From positions 1,798,001 through 1,862,000 of the forward strand of contig NZ_CP026124.1 in NCBI RefSeq assembly GCF_002902905.1: DNA of 64,000 bases, read 5' to 3'. The first letter of the stretch is position 1; each line of letters begins with the position of its first letter. Of this stretch, positions 26,442-35,825 are shown piece by piece. A program made the translations under genes and the position numbers. Source of the stretch: Achromobacter sp. AONIH1. GTDB taxonomy: Bacteria > Pseudomonadota > Gammaproteobacteria > Burkholderiales > Burkholderiaceae_B. The notes beneath the pieces are model-generated. The model saw only the letters and a list, made by a program, of their open reading frames with translations. It was not told where the DNA came from and searched no databases.

Positions 26442-26846
26442 ATGTTCTTGTCCCGTCGCCTTCTATACGCGCGCATCGCCCTGCGCCGCAGCCGTCTGCT
26501 GCAAATCGGGCTCTTGATTCTGTTTTCCCTGCTCGGTCAGGCGCTGGCAGGCTGGTCCGGTCTGCCGTTGCCCGGCGGCGTCATCGGCCTGGGCCTGGTG
26601 CTGGCCTTGCTGGCGTCGCGTCTGCTACGCGCCAGCAACCTGCAGCGCGGCGCCAGCCTGCTGCTGGGCGAGATGCTGCTGTTCTTCGTGCCGGCGGTGA
26701 TGTCGCTGCTGGATCACCGCGAATTCATCGGCCTGCTGGGCCTGAAGCTGTTGCTGGTGATCGTGTTGGGCACCGCCCTGGTCATGGCGGGCACGGCGAT
26801 CACCATCGAGCTGTGCCACCGCTGGATGAACCGTCATGCGTCCTGA
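26442..26846 (+). CDS. CidA/LrgA family holin-like protein
   Basis: A 134-residue membrane protein with four helices and the family motif LPLPGGVIGLGLVLALL. AGGA lies 8 nt before the ATG at 26442; the open frame extends upstream across the operator region without similarity, so that longer start is rejected. CidA/LrgA proteins are implicated in murein hydrolase export, programmed lysis and overflow-metabolite transport. It overlaps the LrgB-family gene by 11 bp. Confidence 0.9.
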   Translation: MFLSRRLLYARIALRRSRLLQIGLLILFSLLGQALAGWSGLPLPGGVIGLGLVLALLASRLLRASNLQRGASLLLGEMLLFFVPAVMSLLDHREFIGLLGLKLLLVIVLGTALVMAGTAITIELCHRWMNRHAS

Positions 26847-27531
26847 ATTCCATCTGGTGTTCTGGCCGGCGGCGACGGTGCTGGCCTATGTCTGCGCGCG
26901 CCTGTCGTACCGGCGCCATGCGCGCTGGTGGACGTCGGCGCTGGTGCTGGCGCCGGCGCTGCTGCTGGCACTGGCCTTGGCGCTGCATACGGGATATCGG
27001 GAATACATGGCGGGATCGCATTGGCTCACCGCCATGCTCGGTCCGGTGATCGTGGCCTTCGCCCTGCCGCTGTACCAGCAGCGCGCGTTGATCCGCCGCT
27101 ACTGGCCAGTGCTGACCGCGGGGGTGGCCGTGGGCAGCCTAATCGCCGGCGTCAGCGCCTGGCTGCTGGGCAGCATGCTGGACCTGCCGGCGGACCTGCG
27201 ACTGAGCCTGCTGCCGCGCTCCGTCGCCACGCCGTTCGCGATGACGGTGTCATCGCATGTGGGCGGGGTGCCGGATCTGACTGCCGTGTTCGTGATCGTG
27301 ACCGGCGTGGCCGGCGCGGCGATCGGGCAACTGGTACGCGGCTGGCTGCCGCTGCGTTCCTCGCTGGCGCGTGGCGCCTTGTTCGGCATGGGCGCGCACG
27401 GCGCGGGAACCGCGAAGGCCCGCGAGCTGGCGGCCGAGGAGGGCGCGGTCGCGGGCCTGGTGATGGTGATGGCTGGCCTGTTCAACGTGCTGGTCACGCC
27501 GGCCGTGGTGGCCGGCCTGCTGGCCCATTGA
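26836..27531 (+). CDS. CidB/LrgB family membrane protein
   Basis: A 231-residue partner of CidA/LrgA with about seven membrane segments. Diagnostic motifs are SLLPRSVATPFAMTVSSHVGG and GMGAHGAGTAKARELAAEEGAVAGLVM, which match the LrgB family closely. Translationally coupled to cidA by an 11-bp overlap. Function follows the family: a membrane pair affecting autolysis and pyruvate/acetate-type metabolite flux. Confidence 0.93.
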   Translation: MRPEFHLVFWPAATVLAYVCARLSYRRHARWWTSALVLAPALLLALALALHTGYREYMAGSHWLTAMLGPVIVAFALPLYQQRALIRRYWPVLTAGVAVGSLIAGVSAWLLGSMLDLPADLRLSLLPRSVATPFAMTVSSHVGGVPDLTAVFVIVTGVAGAAIGQLVRGWLPLRSSLARGALFGMGAHGAGTAKARELAAEEGAVAGLVMVMAGLFNVLVTPAVVAGLLAH

Positions 27532-27537
27532 CCGGTT

Positions 27538-28182
27538 TCAGCGCAGCAGGTCCAGCGCCACCGGATACAGCGAGGCCACCAGCAGCAGCGCCATGCCGAC
27601 GTTGAAGGCGCGGATCGCGGCGGGCTTGTGCAAGACGCGGCGCAACGCGGTGCCGAAGGTGACCCAGACGCCGACGCTGGGCAGGTTGACCAGTCCGCAG
27701 ACCACGGTGGCGATGACCAGATTGGCGAAGAAGCTGGCCTGCGGCGTGTAGGTCGCGATAATGCCCACCGCCATGACCCAGGCCTTGGGATTGACCCACT
27801 GGAAAGCGGCGGCCTGCAGGAAGGTCATGGGCCTTGCGCGGCTGACGCCGTCCTTCATCTCGCCGGCATTGGCGATCTTCCAGGCCAGGTACAGCAGATA
27901 GGCCGCGCCGGCGTACTTCAGCACGGTGTACAGCGCAGGGACCTGCTGGAACACCGAGCCCAGGCCGACACCGACCAGGAACACCATCAGCGTGAAGCCG
28001 ATGCTCACGCCGAGCAGGTGCGGAATGGTGCGGCGGAAGCCGAAATTCAGCCCGGACGTGGCCAGCATCACGTTGTTCGGTCCGGGCGTGATCGAACTGA
28101 CCAGCGCGAACAGGGCCAGCGGGCCGAGCAGCGACAGGGAGGTGAGGGGCACGTCGGCCCAGCTGGCGGGGATCAAACTCAT
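27538..28182 (-). CDS. LysE/RhtB family amino-acid exporter
   Basis: A 214-residue inner-membrane exporter with six hydrophobic segments. The conserved family start ALVSSITPGPNNVMLATSGLNFG and the later QAAAFQWVNPKAW motif are present. AAGGA lies 7 nt upstream of the ATG at 28182. It is divergent from a MocR-type regulator that probably senses a PLP-reactive amino acid or amine, so this gene is the likely target. Convergent with cidB, 6 bp apart. Confidence 0.92.
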   Translation of the reverse strand: MSLIPASWADVPLTSLSLLGPLALFALVSSITPGPNNVMLATSGLNFGFRRTIPHLLGVSIGFTLMVFLVGVGLGSVFQQVPALYTVLKYAGAAYLLYLAWKIANAGEMKDGVSRARPMTFLQAAAFQWVNPKAWVMAVGIIATYTPQASFFANLVIATVVCGLVNLPSVGVWVTFGTALRRVLHKPAAIRAFNVGMALLLVASLYPVALDLLR

Positions 28183-28298
28183 GTTGCGGTCCTTATGGGT
28201 GCCCGGCATCCGCTTACGGAACTGTCTGCGTGTTGGGGCGGGCCGCCGGGCGCGCACTTGCGGGTCGGCGGCATTGCTGTCACTCTACGCATAGTTAT

Positions 28299-28316
28299 CG
28301 GTACAGTACCGGTACA
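28299..28316. promoter_or_regulatory. MocR operator candidate
   Basis: Direct repeats CGGTACA at 28299-28305 and 28310-28316 lie 11 bp apart, one helical turn, and also contain the palindrome GGTAC-A-GTACC. Direct repeats in a divergent promoter are typical for MocR/GabR regulators. Confidence 0.6.
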
Positions 28317-28357
28317 CTTTGGCAACTCACTTTATCAACTGGCCTGGTGATATTCCC

Positions 28358-29836
28358 ATGACAGTCGCTCCCGCCACGTCTTCAACCCTGCCCTGGCAGC
28401 CCGTGCGCCAGGCCGACGCCACGCTGGTGGCGCAGTTGGCCGAGGGCCTGGCCCGCCGCATCGACGAACAGGGCCTGCGCCCCGGCACCCGCCTGCCGTC
28501 CATCCGCAAGATGGCCGAGCAATCCGGCGTCAGTCGTTTCACCGTGGTGGAAGCATACGACCGGTTGGTCGCTCGCGGGCTGGTGCAGTCGCGGCGCGGA
28601 GCGGGTTTTTTCGTGCGCGCCCGCAGCGGCCCCCTGGCCGCCGTCGCGCCCGCGCCTGCCCATACCCTGGCCGCGCCGGCCAGGGTGGACGTGGCCTGGC
28701 TGCTGCGCAGCATGTTCCGCGAAACCTCCGTCCACGGCATGCCGGGCGGCGCCGGCCTGTTGCCGCCGGACTGGCTGGATCCCGAAATGGTGGCGGGCGC
28801 CGTGCGCGCGGTGGGCCGGTCGGTGCGCGGCCAGCTCGTGTCCTACGGCCACCCGCAGGGTTTTCTGCCGCTGCGCCAGCAGATCGCCGCATCGCTGCAG
28901 GGCGAGGGCGTGCCCGCCCATCCCGAGCGCAATCTGCTGACCACCAATGGCGTCACGCACGCGCTGGACCTGATCGCGCGGCACCTGGTCAAGCCCGGCG
29001 ATACGGTGCTGGTCGAGGATCCCGCCTGGTTCCTGATTTTCGGCCGGCTGGCGGCGTTTGGCACCCGGCTGATCGGCGTGCCGCGCGGGCCGGACGGTCC
29101 GGACACGGCGCTGCTGGATCGGCTGGCCGCCGAGCACAAGCCCAAGCTCTTCATCATCAACAGCGCGGTCCACAATCCCACGGGCCATACGCTGTCGGCC
29201 GGCATCGCCTACGACATCCTGCGCATCGCCGAGCGCCATGATTTCCTGGTGGTCGAGGACGACACCTACGGCGATCTGCATCCGGGCGGCGCCATGAAGC
29301 TGGCCGTGCTGGACCGGCTGCGGCGCGTGATCCTGGTGAGCGGCTATTCCAAGATGCTGGCCGCCAGCCTGCGGGTGGGCTACGTGGCGGCGCACCCCGA
29401 CATCCTGCAGAAGCTGGCGGACCTGAAGATGCTGGCAGGACTGACATCGCCGGAGCTGGGCGAGCGGGTCATTCACCGCGTGCTGATGGAGGGCCAGTAC
29501 CGCCGTCACGCCGAGCGCGTTCGCGCCCGGGTCGACGAGGCCCGCCGGCGCTGCGTGCAAGGGCTGACGGCGCTGGGCCTGACCGTGCCGCGCGAACCGC
29601 ATGCCGGCATGTTCGTGTGGGCAGACTGCGGACGCGACAGCGAGGTGCTGGCGCGCGAGGCGGCCGACCAGGGCCTGCTGCTGGCGCCGGGCACGCTGTT
29701 CTCGCCGTCGCAGGCGCCGTCCTCCATGGTGCGTTTTTCCGTCACGATGGTGGATCACAATGACATCTGGGCGAAACTGGAAAAGCTCTTCATGCCCGGC
29801 CTCTCCTGCAATAATAATGGGCAGCACTCCACCTGA
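28358..29836 (+). CDS. MocR-type transcription regulator (GntR HTH + aminotransferase fold)
   Basis: A 492-residue fusion: a GntR-type winged helix (LAEGLARRIDEQGLRPGTRLPSIRKMAEQSGVSRFTVVEAYDRL) followed by a linker and a fold-type I aminotransferase domain. The PLP-lysine is in VSGYSKMLAASLRVGY, with VEDDTYGDL carrying the PLP-binding Asp/Tyr and the NPTGH motif upstream. Such proteins use PLP as a sensor, not usually as an enzyme. The target is probably the divergent LysE exporter; a DUF442 gene follows 10 bp downstream. Confidence 0.93.
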   Translation: MTVAPATSSTLPWQPVRQADATLVAQLAEGLARRIDEQGLRPGTRLPSIRKMAEQSGVSRFTVVEAYDRLVARGLVQSRRGAGFFVRARSGPLAAVAPAPAHTLAAPARVDVAWLLRSMFRETSVHGMPGGAGLLPPDWLDPEMVAGAVRAVGRSVRGQLVSYGHPQGFLPLRQQIAASLQGEGVPAHPERNLLTTNGVTHALDLIARHLVKPGDTVLVEDPAWFLIFGRLAAFGTRLIGVPRGPDGPDTALLDRLAAEHKPKLFIINSAVHNPTGHTLSAGIAYDILRIAERHDFLVVEDDTYGDLHPGGAMKLAVLDRLRRVILVSGYSKMLAASLRVGYVAAHPDILQKLADLKMLAGLTSPELGERVIHRVLMEGQYRRHAERVRARVDEARRRCVQGLTALGLTVPREPHAGMFVWADCGRDSEVLAREAADQGLLLAPGTLFSPSQAPSSMVRFSVTMVDHNDIWAKLEKLFMPGLSCNNNGQHST

Positions 29837-29846
29837 AGGAACCGCC

Positions 29847-30191
29847 ATGTCCGCACCGATCAAGCCCCTTACCGAGAACTTCGCCGTCGCGCCGCAACTG
29901 GGCCCCGACGACATGGCCGATGTGGCCGCCGCCGGCTACAAGAGCGTCATCATCAACCGTCCGGATTTCGAGGGCGGTCCCGACCAGCCGACCGCCGCGG
30001 ACGTGTCCAAGGCCGCCCAGGCCGCCGGCCTGCGGATCGAATACCAGCCGGTCGTTGGCAGCGCCATGACGATCGCCGATGTGCAGCGCTTCGCCGAGCT
30101 GCTGCGCACCTTGCCCGGTCCGGTGCTGGCCTACTGCCGCACGGGCACCCGGTGCACCAATCTTTTCGCCGCCGCCCAGCAACTGGCTTGA
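29847..30191 (+). CDS. DUF442 phosphatase/sulfurtransferase-like protein (TIGR01244)
   Basis: A 114-residue protein of the family called beta-lactamase hydrolase-like or TIGR01244, with a tyrosine-phosphatase-like fold. The catalytic Cys-X5-Arg loop is YCRTGTRCTN near the C-terminus, and the N-terminal DDMADVAAAGYKSVIINRPD is characteristic. In other bacteria this domain is fused to persulfide dioxygenases (Blh). AAGGA precedes the ATG. Probably cotranscribed with the MocR gene. Confidence 0.88.
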   Translation: MSAPIKPLTENFAVAPQLGPDDMADVAAAGYKSVIINRPDFEGGPDQPTAADVSKAAQAAGLRIEYQPVVGSAMTIADVQRFAELLRTLPGPVLAYCRTGTRCTNLFAAAQQLA

Positions 30192-30281
30192 TCGGCGTCA
30201 AGGGCGCCAGGTTCGCTTGATGCGAATCTGGCGGGTTTTTCCGGTAGCATGGAGACTGTCCTCAAACCAGGAGCAGGCAAG

Positions 30282-30746
30282 ATGTTCAAGAAGATCCTGA
30301 TTCCCACCGACGGTTCGCCGCTGTCCGCGCAGGCCGCCAATGCGGGTATTTCGTTCGCGCGCTCCGTGGGCGCCGAAGTCGTTGCCCTGTACGTGACCCA
30401 GCCCTTCGCGGCCACCATCGGCTTTGACGGCATGGCGGCCGCCTATGCCATCACCGACGAAGACTACGAAAAGGCCTCGGCCGAGCAGGCCGATAAGTAC
30501 CTGAAGCAGATCACCGATCGCGCCGACACCGCCGGCGTGAAGTCCGAGTCGCGCGCCGTGTCCAACTTCAACGTGGCAGACGGCATCGTCCAGGCCGCCG
30601 CAGACCAGGGCTGCGACCTGATCTTCATCGGCAGCCATGGCCGCAGCGGCCTGTCGCGTCTGCTGCTGGGCAGCGTCACGGCCAAGGTGCTGTCGCTGGC
30701 CAGCACCGCCGTGCTGGTGTACCGCGTCAAGGAAGACAAGAAGTAA
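30282..30746 (+). CDS. Universal stress protein (UspA family)
   Basis: A 154-residue single-domain Usp. The ATP-binding signature G-2X-G-9X-G-S is seen in IGSHGRSGLSRLLLGSVTAKVL, so this is of the nucleotide-binding class, and the N-terminal strand MFKKILIPTDGS is typical. A CAGGAG-like site lies before the ATG at 30282. A strong terminator follows. Likely induced in stationary phase or stress. Confidence 0.93.
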   Translation: MFKKILIPTDGSPLSAQAANAGISFARSVGAEVVALYVTQPFAATIGFDGMAAAYAITDEDYEKASAEQADKYLKQITDRADTAGVKSESRAVSNFNVADGIVQAAADQGCDLIFIGSHGRSGLSRLLLGSVTAKVLSLASTAVLVYRVKEDKK

Positions 30747-30796
30747 GCGCGCGGGCGGCTTCAGCCGTCCGTCAGTGCGCCGCCCCTGCGGGCATC

Positions 30797-30822
30797 AAGC
30801 CCCTCCTCCTGGAGGGGCTTTT
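30797..30822 (+). terminator. Rho-independent terminator after the usp gene
   Basis: GCCCCTCC (30799-30806) pairs with GGAGGGGC (30811-30818) around a TCCT loop, followed by TTTT. The AA before and TT after extend the stem. Confidence 0.85.
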
Positions 30823-31023
30823 GCTTGGCCGCGCGTTTCGTCCACCCCGTGCAGCGCTCCCTTTGCTTTCCCTCTTGCAGCCTGACGCGCCGCGCGTAAT
30901 ATTGGCGATGCAAGTGCGGGCGCGCGGTACGCAACGCATCTGGCCGCGGCCTCGCGCCCGCCGCGGCAACGCCCGGTCGGGCTTGCCGTCTTCGCCCATC
31001 TGCACACAGCAAGGGAAGAGGCC

Positions 31024-33135
31024 ATGACTCGCAAGACGCGCATCGAGCTTTACCGCAATATCGGCATCAGCGCCCATATCGACGCGGGCAAGACGACCAC
31101 CACCGAGCGCATCCTCTTCTACACAGGCATCACTCACAAGATCGGCGAGGTGCACGACGGCGCCGCCGTGATGGACTGGATGGAACAGGAACAGGAACGC
31201 GGCATCACCATCACCTCGGCCGCCACCACCGCGTTCTGGAAGGGCATGGCCGGCAACTATCCCGAGCACCGCATCAACATCATCGACACGCCGGGGCACG
31301 TGGATTTCACCATCGAGGTCGAACGCTCCATGCGCGTGCTGGACGGCGCCGTCATGGTGTACGACTCCGTCGGCGGCGTGCAACCGCAGTCCGAGACGGT
31401 CTGGCGCCAGGCCAACAAGTACAAGGTGCCGCGCCTGGCCTTCGTCAACAAGATGGACCGCGTGGGCGCGGACTTCCTGCGCGTGCAGCGCCAGATCGTC
31501 GAGCGCCTGAAAGGCGACGCCGTGCCGATCCAGCTGCCGGTGGGCGCCGAGGATCATTTCGAGGGCGTGATCGATCTGGTCAAGATGAAGGCCATCATCT
31601 GGGATGATGCCAGCCAGGGCGTGCGCTTCGAGTATCGGGACATTCCGGCGAACATGCAGGCCGAGGCCGAAGCCTGGCGCGAGAAGATGGTCGAGAAGGC
31701 GGCCGAGGCCAATGAGACGCTACTCGAGAAATACCTGTCCGGCGAGGCGCTGAGCGAAGAGGAAATCAAGCAGGGCCTGCGCGCCCGCACCGTGGCCAAC
31801 GAGATCGTGCCGATGCTGTGCGGCAGCGCCTTCAAGAACAAGGGCGTGCAGGCCATGCTGGACGCGGTGATCGACTACCTGCCGTCGCCGGTGGACGTGC
31901 CGGCGATCAAGGGCCACGACGAGCGCGACCGCGAGATCGAACGCCATCCGACCGACAAGGAACCGTTCTCGGCCCTGGCCTTCAAGATCATGACCGACCC
32001 CTTCGTCGGCCAGCTGGTGTTCTTCCGCGCGTATTCCGGCGTGGTGAAGTCGGGCGATTCCGTCTACATCCCCGGCAAGGAAAAGAAGGAGCGGCTGGGC
32101 CGCATCCTGCAGATGCACGCCAACGAGCGGCGCGAGATCACCGAAGTCTATGCCGGTGACATCGCGGCGGCGGTGGGGGTGAAGGACGTCACCACCGGCG
32201 ATACGCTCAGCGACCCGGCGCACGTCATCATCCTGGAACGCATGGTGTTCCCCGAACCCGTGATCTCGCAGGCGGTGGAGCCCAAGACCAAGGCCGACCA
32301 GGAAAAGATGGGCATCGCGCTGGGCCGGCTGGCGCAGGAGGATCCGTCGTTCCGCGTGCGCACCGATGAAGAGTCGGGGCAGACGATCATCTCCGGCATG
32401 GGCGAGCTGCACCTGGAGATCCTGGTGGACCGGATGAAGCGCGAGTTCGGCGTGGAGGCGACCGTGGGCAAGCCGCAGGTGGCCTACCGCGAGACCATCC
32501 GCAAGACCTGCGATGAGGTCGAAGGCAAGTTCGTCAAGCAGTCGGGCGGTCGTGGCCAGTATGGCCATGTGGTGCTGAAGCTGGAGCCGCAGGAGCCTGG
32601 CAAGGGCTACGAGTTCGTCGACGCGATCAAGGGCGGCGTGGTGCCGCGCGAGTTCATCCCAGCCGTGGACAAGGGCATCCGCGAATCGCTCAACGCCGGC
32701 GTGCTGGCGGGCTACCCGGTGGTGGACGTGAAGGCGACGCTTTTCTTCGGTTCGTACCACGATGTGGATTCGAACGAAAACGCCTTCCGCATGGCTGCGT
32801 CCATGGCGTTCAAGGAAGGCATGCGGCGCGCCGATCCGGTGCTGCTGGAGCCGATGATGCAGGTCGAGGTGGAAACGCCGGAGGACTTCACCGGCAACGT
32901 CATGGGCGACCTGTCCTCGCGCCGGGGCATGGTGCAGGGCATGGAGGACATCGCGGGTGGCGGCGGCAAGCTGGTGCGGGCCGAGGTGCCGCTGGCCGAG
33001 ATGTTCGGCTACTCCACGTCCCTGCGTTCGTTGACGCAGGGACGGGCGACCTACACCATGGAGTTCAAGCACTACGCCGAGGCGCCGCGCCAGGTGATGC
33101 AGGAAGTCATCGCGGCCAAGGGCGGCGGCCGCTGA
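31024..33135 (+). CDS. fusA: Elongation factor G (orphan copy)
   Basis: A 703-residue ribosomal translocase GTPase. G1 is AHIDAGKTT (17-25), G3 starts at Asp88 (DTPGHVDF), and G4 is NKMD (142-145); domains II-V are complete, with the domain IV loop [10 protein letters not shown]. It is not in a str operon (no rpsL, rpsG or tuf nearby), so the genome probably holds another fusA and this is the second copy, as in many Betaproteobacteria. GGGAAGAGG precedes the ATG. Confidence 0.95.
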   Translation: MTRKTRIELYRNIGISAHIDAGKTTTTERILFYTGITHKIGEVHDGAAVMDWMEQEQERGITITSAATTAFWKGMAGNYPEHRINIIDTPGHVDFTIEVERSMRVLDGAVMVYDSVGGVQPQSETVWRQANKYKVPRLAFVNKMDRVGADFLRVQRQIVERLKGDAVPIQLPVGAEDHFEGVIDLVKMKAIIWDDASQGVRFEYRDIPANMQAEAEAWREKMVEKAAEANETLLEKYLSGEALSEEEIKQGLRARTVANEIVPMLCGSAFKNKGVQAMLDAVIDYLPSPVDVPAIKGHDERDREIERHPTDKEPFSALAFKIMTDPFVGQLVFFRAYSGVVKSGDSVYIPGKEKKERLGRILQMHANERREITEVYAGDIAAAVGVKDVTTGDTLSDPAHVIILERMVFPEPVISQAVEPKTKADQEKMGIALGRLAQEDPSFRVRTDEESGQTIISGMGELHLEILVDRMKREFGVEATVGKPQVAYRETIRKTCDEVEGKFVKQSGGRGQYGHVVLKLEPQEPGKGYEFVDAIKGGVVPREFIPAVDKGIRESLNAGVLAGYPVVDVKATLFFGSYHDVDSNENAFRMAASMAFKEGMRRADPVLLEPMMQVEVETPEDFTGNVMGDLSSRRGMVQGMEDIAGGGGKLVRAEVPLAEMFGYSTSLRSLTQGRATYTMEFKHYAEAPRQVMQEVIAAKGGGR

Positions 33136-33151
33136 TCGCGTCGCGGGCGGA

Positions 33152-34108
33152 TCAGGCCGGGGCGGCGGCGGTTGCCGTCCGGCCGCGCCCGCGCAGCGAT
33201 GCCAGCCGCACGCCCAGCAGGATCATCACGAAGCCGTAGGCATGGAACAGCTGCGGCGCTTCGCCCAGCAGCGGCCAGGCCAGCAGCGCCGCGTAGACTG
33301 GCACCAGGAACATCGACAGCCCCGCCGTGGCCGGACCGGCCTGGCTGATCAGCCGGCCGTACACGTAATACGCGCCAAGGCTGGGCACGATGGCCAGGAA
33401 CAGCAGCGCGGCCGCCAGGCGAGGGTCGCTCCAGGCCGGCGCGGCGCCAGTCAGCGTTTCAACGGCGGCGAAGGGCGCCAGCGCCAGCGCGCCTGCGGCC
33501 ATCATCACGGCCAGCTTGGCGCTGGCAGGCACCGCGGGCTGGGGCAGGCGCTTTTGCAGCACCGTGTAGAAGGCCCAGCCGGTGGCGGCCAGCAGCACCC
33601 ACAGATCGCCCTGGCCGAAGGCCAGTCGCGCCAGCACATCGGCGTCGCCGCGCGACAGCACCGTCAACACGCCGCCCAGCGCCAGCAACAGGCCGGCCAC
33701 GCGCGTGGCCGGCAGGGGCTTGCGCCAGATCAGCGCTTCCAGCAGCGATACCAGGATGGGGCTGCACGAGAAGATCAGCGCGATATTCGTGGCGCTGGTG
33801 TGCTGCGCGCCGATGTATTGCGGCGCCACTGCCACGCCCATGCCCAGCACCGCCAGGGGCAGCAGCGAGGGCAGGCCGCGGCGCAGCGCCTGGCGATGCC
33901 GGTACAGCGCGGGCGCGGCGATCGGCAGCAGGATCAGCAGCGCGATCAGCCAGCGGCCGAAGGCCAGGAAAACGGGGGGAAGGGCGGCGTCGTGGGCCCA
34001 TCGGGCCGCCACCATGTTGGAGGCGAAAAGCGCGGGGGCGCTGAAAAGCATGGCCGTGCCGGCAAGGCCCAGGCCGGGGCGTGCTGCGGGTGCTGCGGTG
34101 TGAGGCAT
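33152..34108 (-). CDS. DMT-superfamily transporter (EamA domains)
   Basis: A 318-residue inner-membrane protein with ten hydrophobic helices in two EamA repeats (motifs VAPQYIGAQHTSATNIALIFSCSPILVSLLEALIWRK and LAIVPSLGAYYVYGRLISQAGPATAGLSMFLVPVYAALLAWPLLGE). The role is probably export of an amino acid or metabolite. It is divergent from an Lrp/AsnC regulator, which likely controls it. Confidence 0.9.
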   Translation of the reverse strand: MPHTAAPAARPGLGLAGTAMLFSAPALFASNMVAARWAHDAALPPVFLAFGRWLIALLILLPIAAPALYRHRQALRRGLPSLLPLAVLGMGVAVAPQYIGAQHTSATNIALIFSCSPILVSLLEALIWRKPLPATRVAGLLLALGGVLTVLSRGDADVLARLAFGQGDLWVLLAATGWAFYTVLQKRLPQPAVPASAKLAVMMAAGALALAPFAAVETLTGAAPAWSDPRLAAALLFLAIVPSLGAYYVYGRLISQAGPATAGLSMFLVPVYAALLAWPLLGEAPQLFHAYGFVMILLGVRLASLRGRGRTATAAAPA

Positions 34109-34295
34109 GATGTCCGGCCGCGCGGGTCGGCGCGCGGCTTGCTGCGATGAATCGCCGGTGTCCGGGCGGGGTTGTGCCGCCGCTCGGGCGCCGGATCGGA
34201 CGGGCGGGGTGGTGCCTGTCTTGATGGAGAGTCTATCGGCAGATCCGCAAAATAGGTTTCTGCATTCACGCCTGATCTGACGTATGTGGAAAATT

Positions 34296-34329
34296 AATAT
34301 CCTCTAGAATTCAATTTTGAAGAGATATT
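34296..34329. promoter_or_regulatory. Lrp-type AT-rich inverted repeat
   Basis: AATATC-C-TCT (34296-34305) and AGAGATATT (34321-34329) are inverted half-sites, offset by one extra base, flanking an AT-rich centre. They lie 22 bp before the Lrp-family start and between the divergent genes, as expected for an autoregulatory Lrp site. Confidence 0.5.
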
Positions 34330-34350
34330 CTCCCTAGTAGGAGCGCCGGC

Positions 34351-34821
34351 GTGTCCACGCCACCCAAAATCGATGAAACCGACCGCAAGATCCTGCGCGC
34401 GTTGCGCGCCGACGGCCGGCTGACCAACCTGAAACTGGCCGAGCAGGTGGGGCTGTCGCCCACGCCTTGCTGGAACCGCGTCAGGGCGCTGGAAGAGGCG
34501 GGCGTGATCGAGGGCTATGCGGCGCTGCTGAACCAGAAGGCGCTGGGCCTGCCGGATACCGTCATGATCGAGGTGACGCTGGAACATCACGACGACGACA
34601 CGCTGGCGCGCTTTGGCGACGAGATCACGCGCCTGCCGGAGGTGGTCGAGGCTTTCCTGGTCACGGGCGAATACGACTATCTGATCAAGGTCGCCGTCGC
34701 CGGCACCGAGGGTTACGAGGAATTCCTGCGCAAGCGTCTGTACAAGCTCAAGGGTGTGCGGCACAGCCGTTCCACGTTCGTGCTGCGGCGGCTCAAGCAC
34801 ACGCCCTCGGTCGAGCCGTGA
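34351..34821 (+). CDS. Lrp/AsnC family transcriptional regulator
   Basis: A 156-residue regulator with an N-terminal HTH (IDETDRKILRALRADGRLTNLKLAEQVGLSPTPCWNRVRALEEAGVIEGY) and a C-terminal RAM amino-acid-sensing domain (TGEYDYLIKVAVAGTEGYEEFLRKRLYKLKGV). GTG start at 34351 with TAGGAG 7 nt upstream. The probable target is the divergent DMT exporter, with an amino acid as effector. Confidence 0.93.
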   Translation: MSTPPKIDETDRKILRALRADGRLTNLKLAEQVGLSPTPCWNRVRALEEAGVIEGYAALLNQKALGLPDTVMIEVTLEHHDDDTLARFGDEITRLPEVVEAFLVTGEYDYLIKVAVAGTEGYEEFLRKRLYKLKGVRHSRSTFVLRRLKHTPSVEP

Positions 34822-34858
34822 CGCATGAGTTCCCAGCGTGGGGCGGCGTCGGGCCGCT

Positions 34859-35674
34859 TCAGCCCAGTCCGTTCAGGAAATCGTCGATCGCACCGTTGAA
34901 CGCGCGTGGATTGCCCAGGTTCATGCCATGCGAAGAGCCGGCGATGTCGATGCGCCGCGCTTGCGGCAGCCAGCGCGACAGCGCATCCAGCACGGCGGGG
35001 TAGGGCTGCGGGCTGAGGGCGCCACCGATCAGCAGGGTGGGCAAGGCCAGGCCACCGATCTGTGCGGCGGTCAGGACGGGCGGTTTCTCGTCGACCTGTC
35101 CGAACAGGGTGCCGACGTTGTCGCGCACCATTTCCTTGAACCAGGGCACCATGCGCTGCCAGGTGTTGGGGCCGGTCACCGTGTCCACGAACAGCGCCAG
35201 GCCGGTGTCCACGTCGCCCTGCCGGATCAGCGTGAGCGCCTCCTGGCGGAAGCTGCCGCGCAGATCATCTTCGCCGGGCAGGGGCAGGCCGGGATCGGCC
35301 AGCGTCAGGCTGCGCAGGGCGTCGGGCCGCCGCAGGGCGACTTCCAGCGCGACGCGGCCGCCGCGCGAATGGCCGACGAGGTCGGCGCGTCCGCCGGCCA
35401 CCTGGTCGATGAACTCCAGCACGTCCTCGGCGTGTTGCGCGACAGAGAAGCCGCCGCCTTCGCCGTTCCAGGCCTCTGGCCAGTACCGGCGCAGGCAGAC
35501 GGCCAGCACGCGGCGGCTGCGGCCCAGCGGGCCCATCTGCGATTTCCAGTAGCGGCTGTCCGACAGCGAACCATGCACCAGCACTAGCGGGTCGCCGCTG
35601 CCATATTCGGTGTAGGACATGGCATAGCCGCCGATGATGGCGGTCTGCTGGGGCAGGACGGGTTCGGAACGCAT
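34859..35674 (-). CDS. Alpha/beta hydrolase
   Basis: A 271-residue cytoplasmic alpha/beta hydrolase. Oxyanion region VLVHGSLSDSRYW, nucleophile elbow LVGHSRGGRVAL, and the catalytic His in IAGSSHGMNLG. The start at 35674 (MRSEPVLPQQ) is chosen because homology begins soon after; the open frame continues about 200 residues upstream as antisense to the YbaK gene, which is rejected. Substrate unknown. Confidence 0.87.
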   Translation of the reverse strand: MRSEPVLPQQTAIIGGYAMSYTEYGSGDPLVLVHGSLSDSRYWKSQMGPLGRSRRVLAVCLRRYWPEAWNGEGGGFSVAQHAEDVLEFIDQVAGGRADLVGHSRGGRVALEVALRRPDALRSLTLADPGLPLPGEDDLRGSFRQEALTLIRQGDVDTGLALFVDTVTGPNTWQRMVPWFKEMVRDNVGTLFGQVDEKPPVLTAAQIGGLALPTLLIGGALSPQPYPAVLDALSRWLPQARRIDIAGSSHGMNLGNPRAFNGAIDDFLNGLG

Positions 35675-35771
35675 TGGTGCAGGGTTGGGAGGGCCAGGGT
35701 CGCATTCTAGCCCGACGCGCCGCGCCCTTTGAGGCGCCGAGGCCGGAACGGCGGCTCCGTGAACTGCTGAT

Positions 35772-35825
35772 ATGCTAATTACGGATCGCCCGCCGTCCGG
35801 CGGGTTTTTGCGAACACTCATTTGA
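35772..35825 (+). other. Possible 17-codon leader ORF before the YbaK gene
   Basis: ATG at 35772 opens a 17-codon frame ending TGA at 35823. It contains two adjacent proline codons (CCG CCG, 35790-35795) inside a terminator stem. No clear ribosome site is visible, and the same bases could instead be a -10 element (TATGCT/TAAT), so translation is uncertain. Confidence 0.25.
35789..35809 (+). terminator. Intrinsic terminator in the YbaK leader
   Basis: CCCGCC (35789-35794) pairs with GGCGGG (35799-35804) around a GTCC loop, followed by TTTTT. It lies 31 bp before the YbaK start and on the same strand, so it either ends upstream transcripts or acts as an attenuator. Confidence 0.65.
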
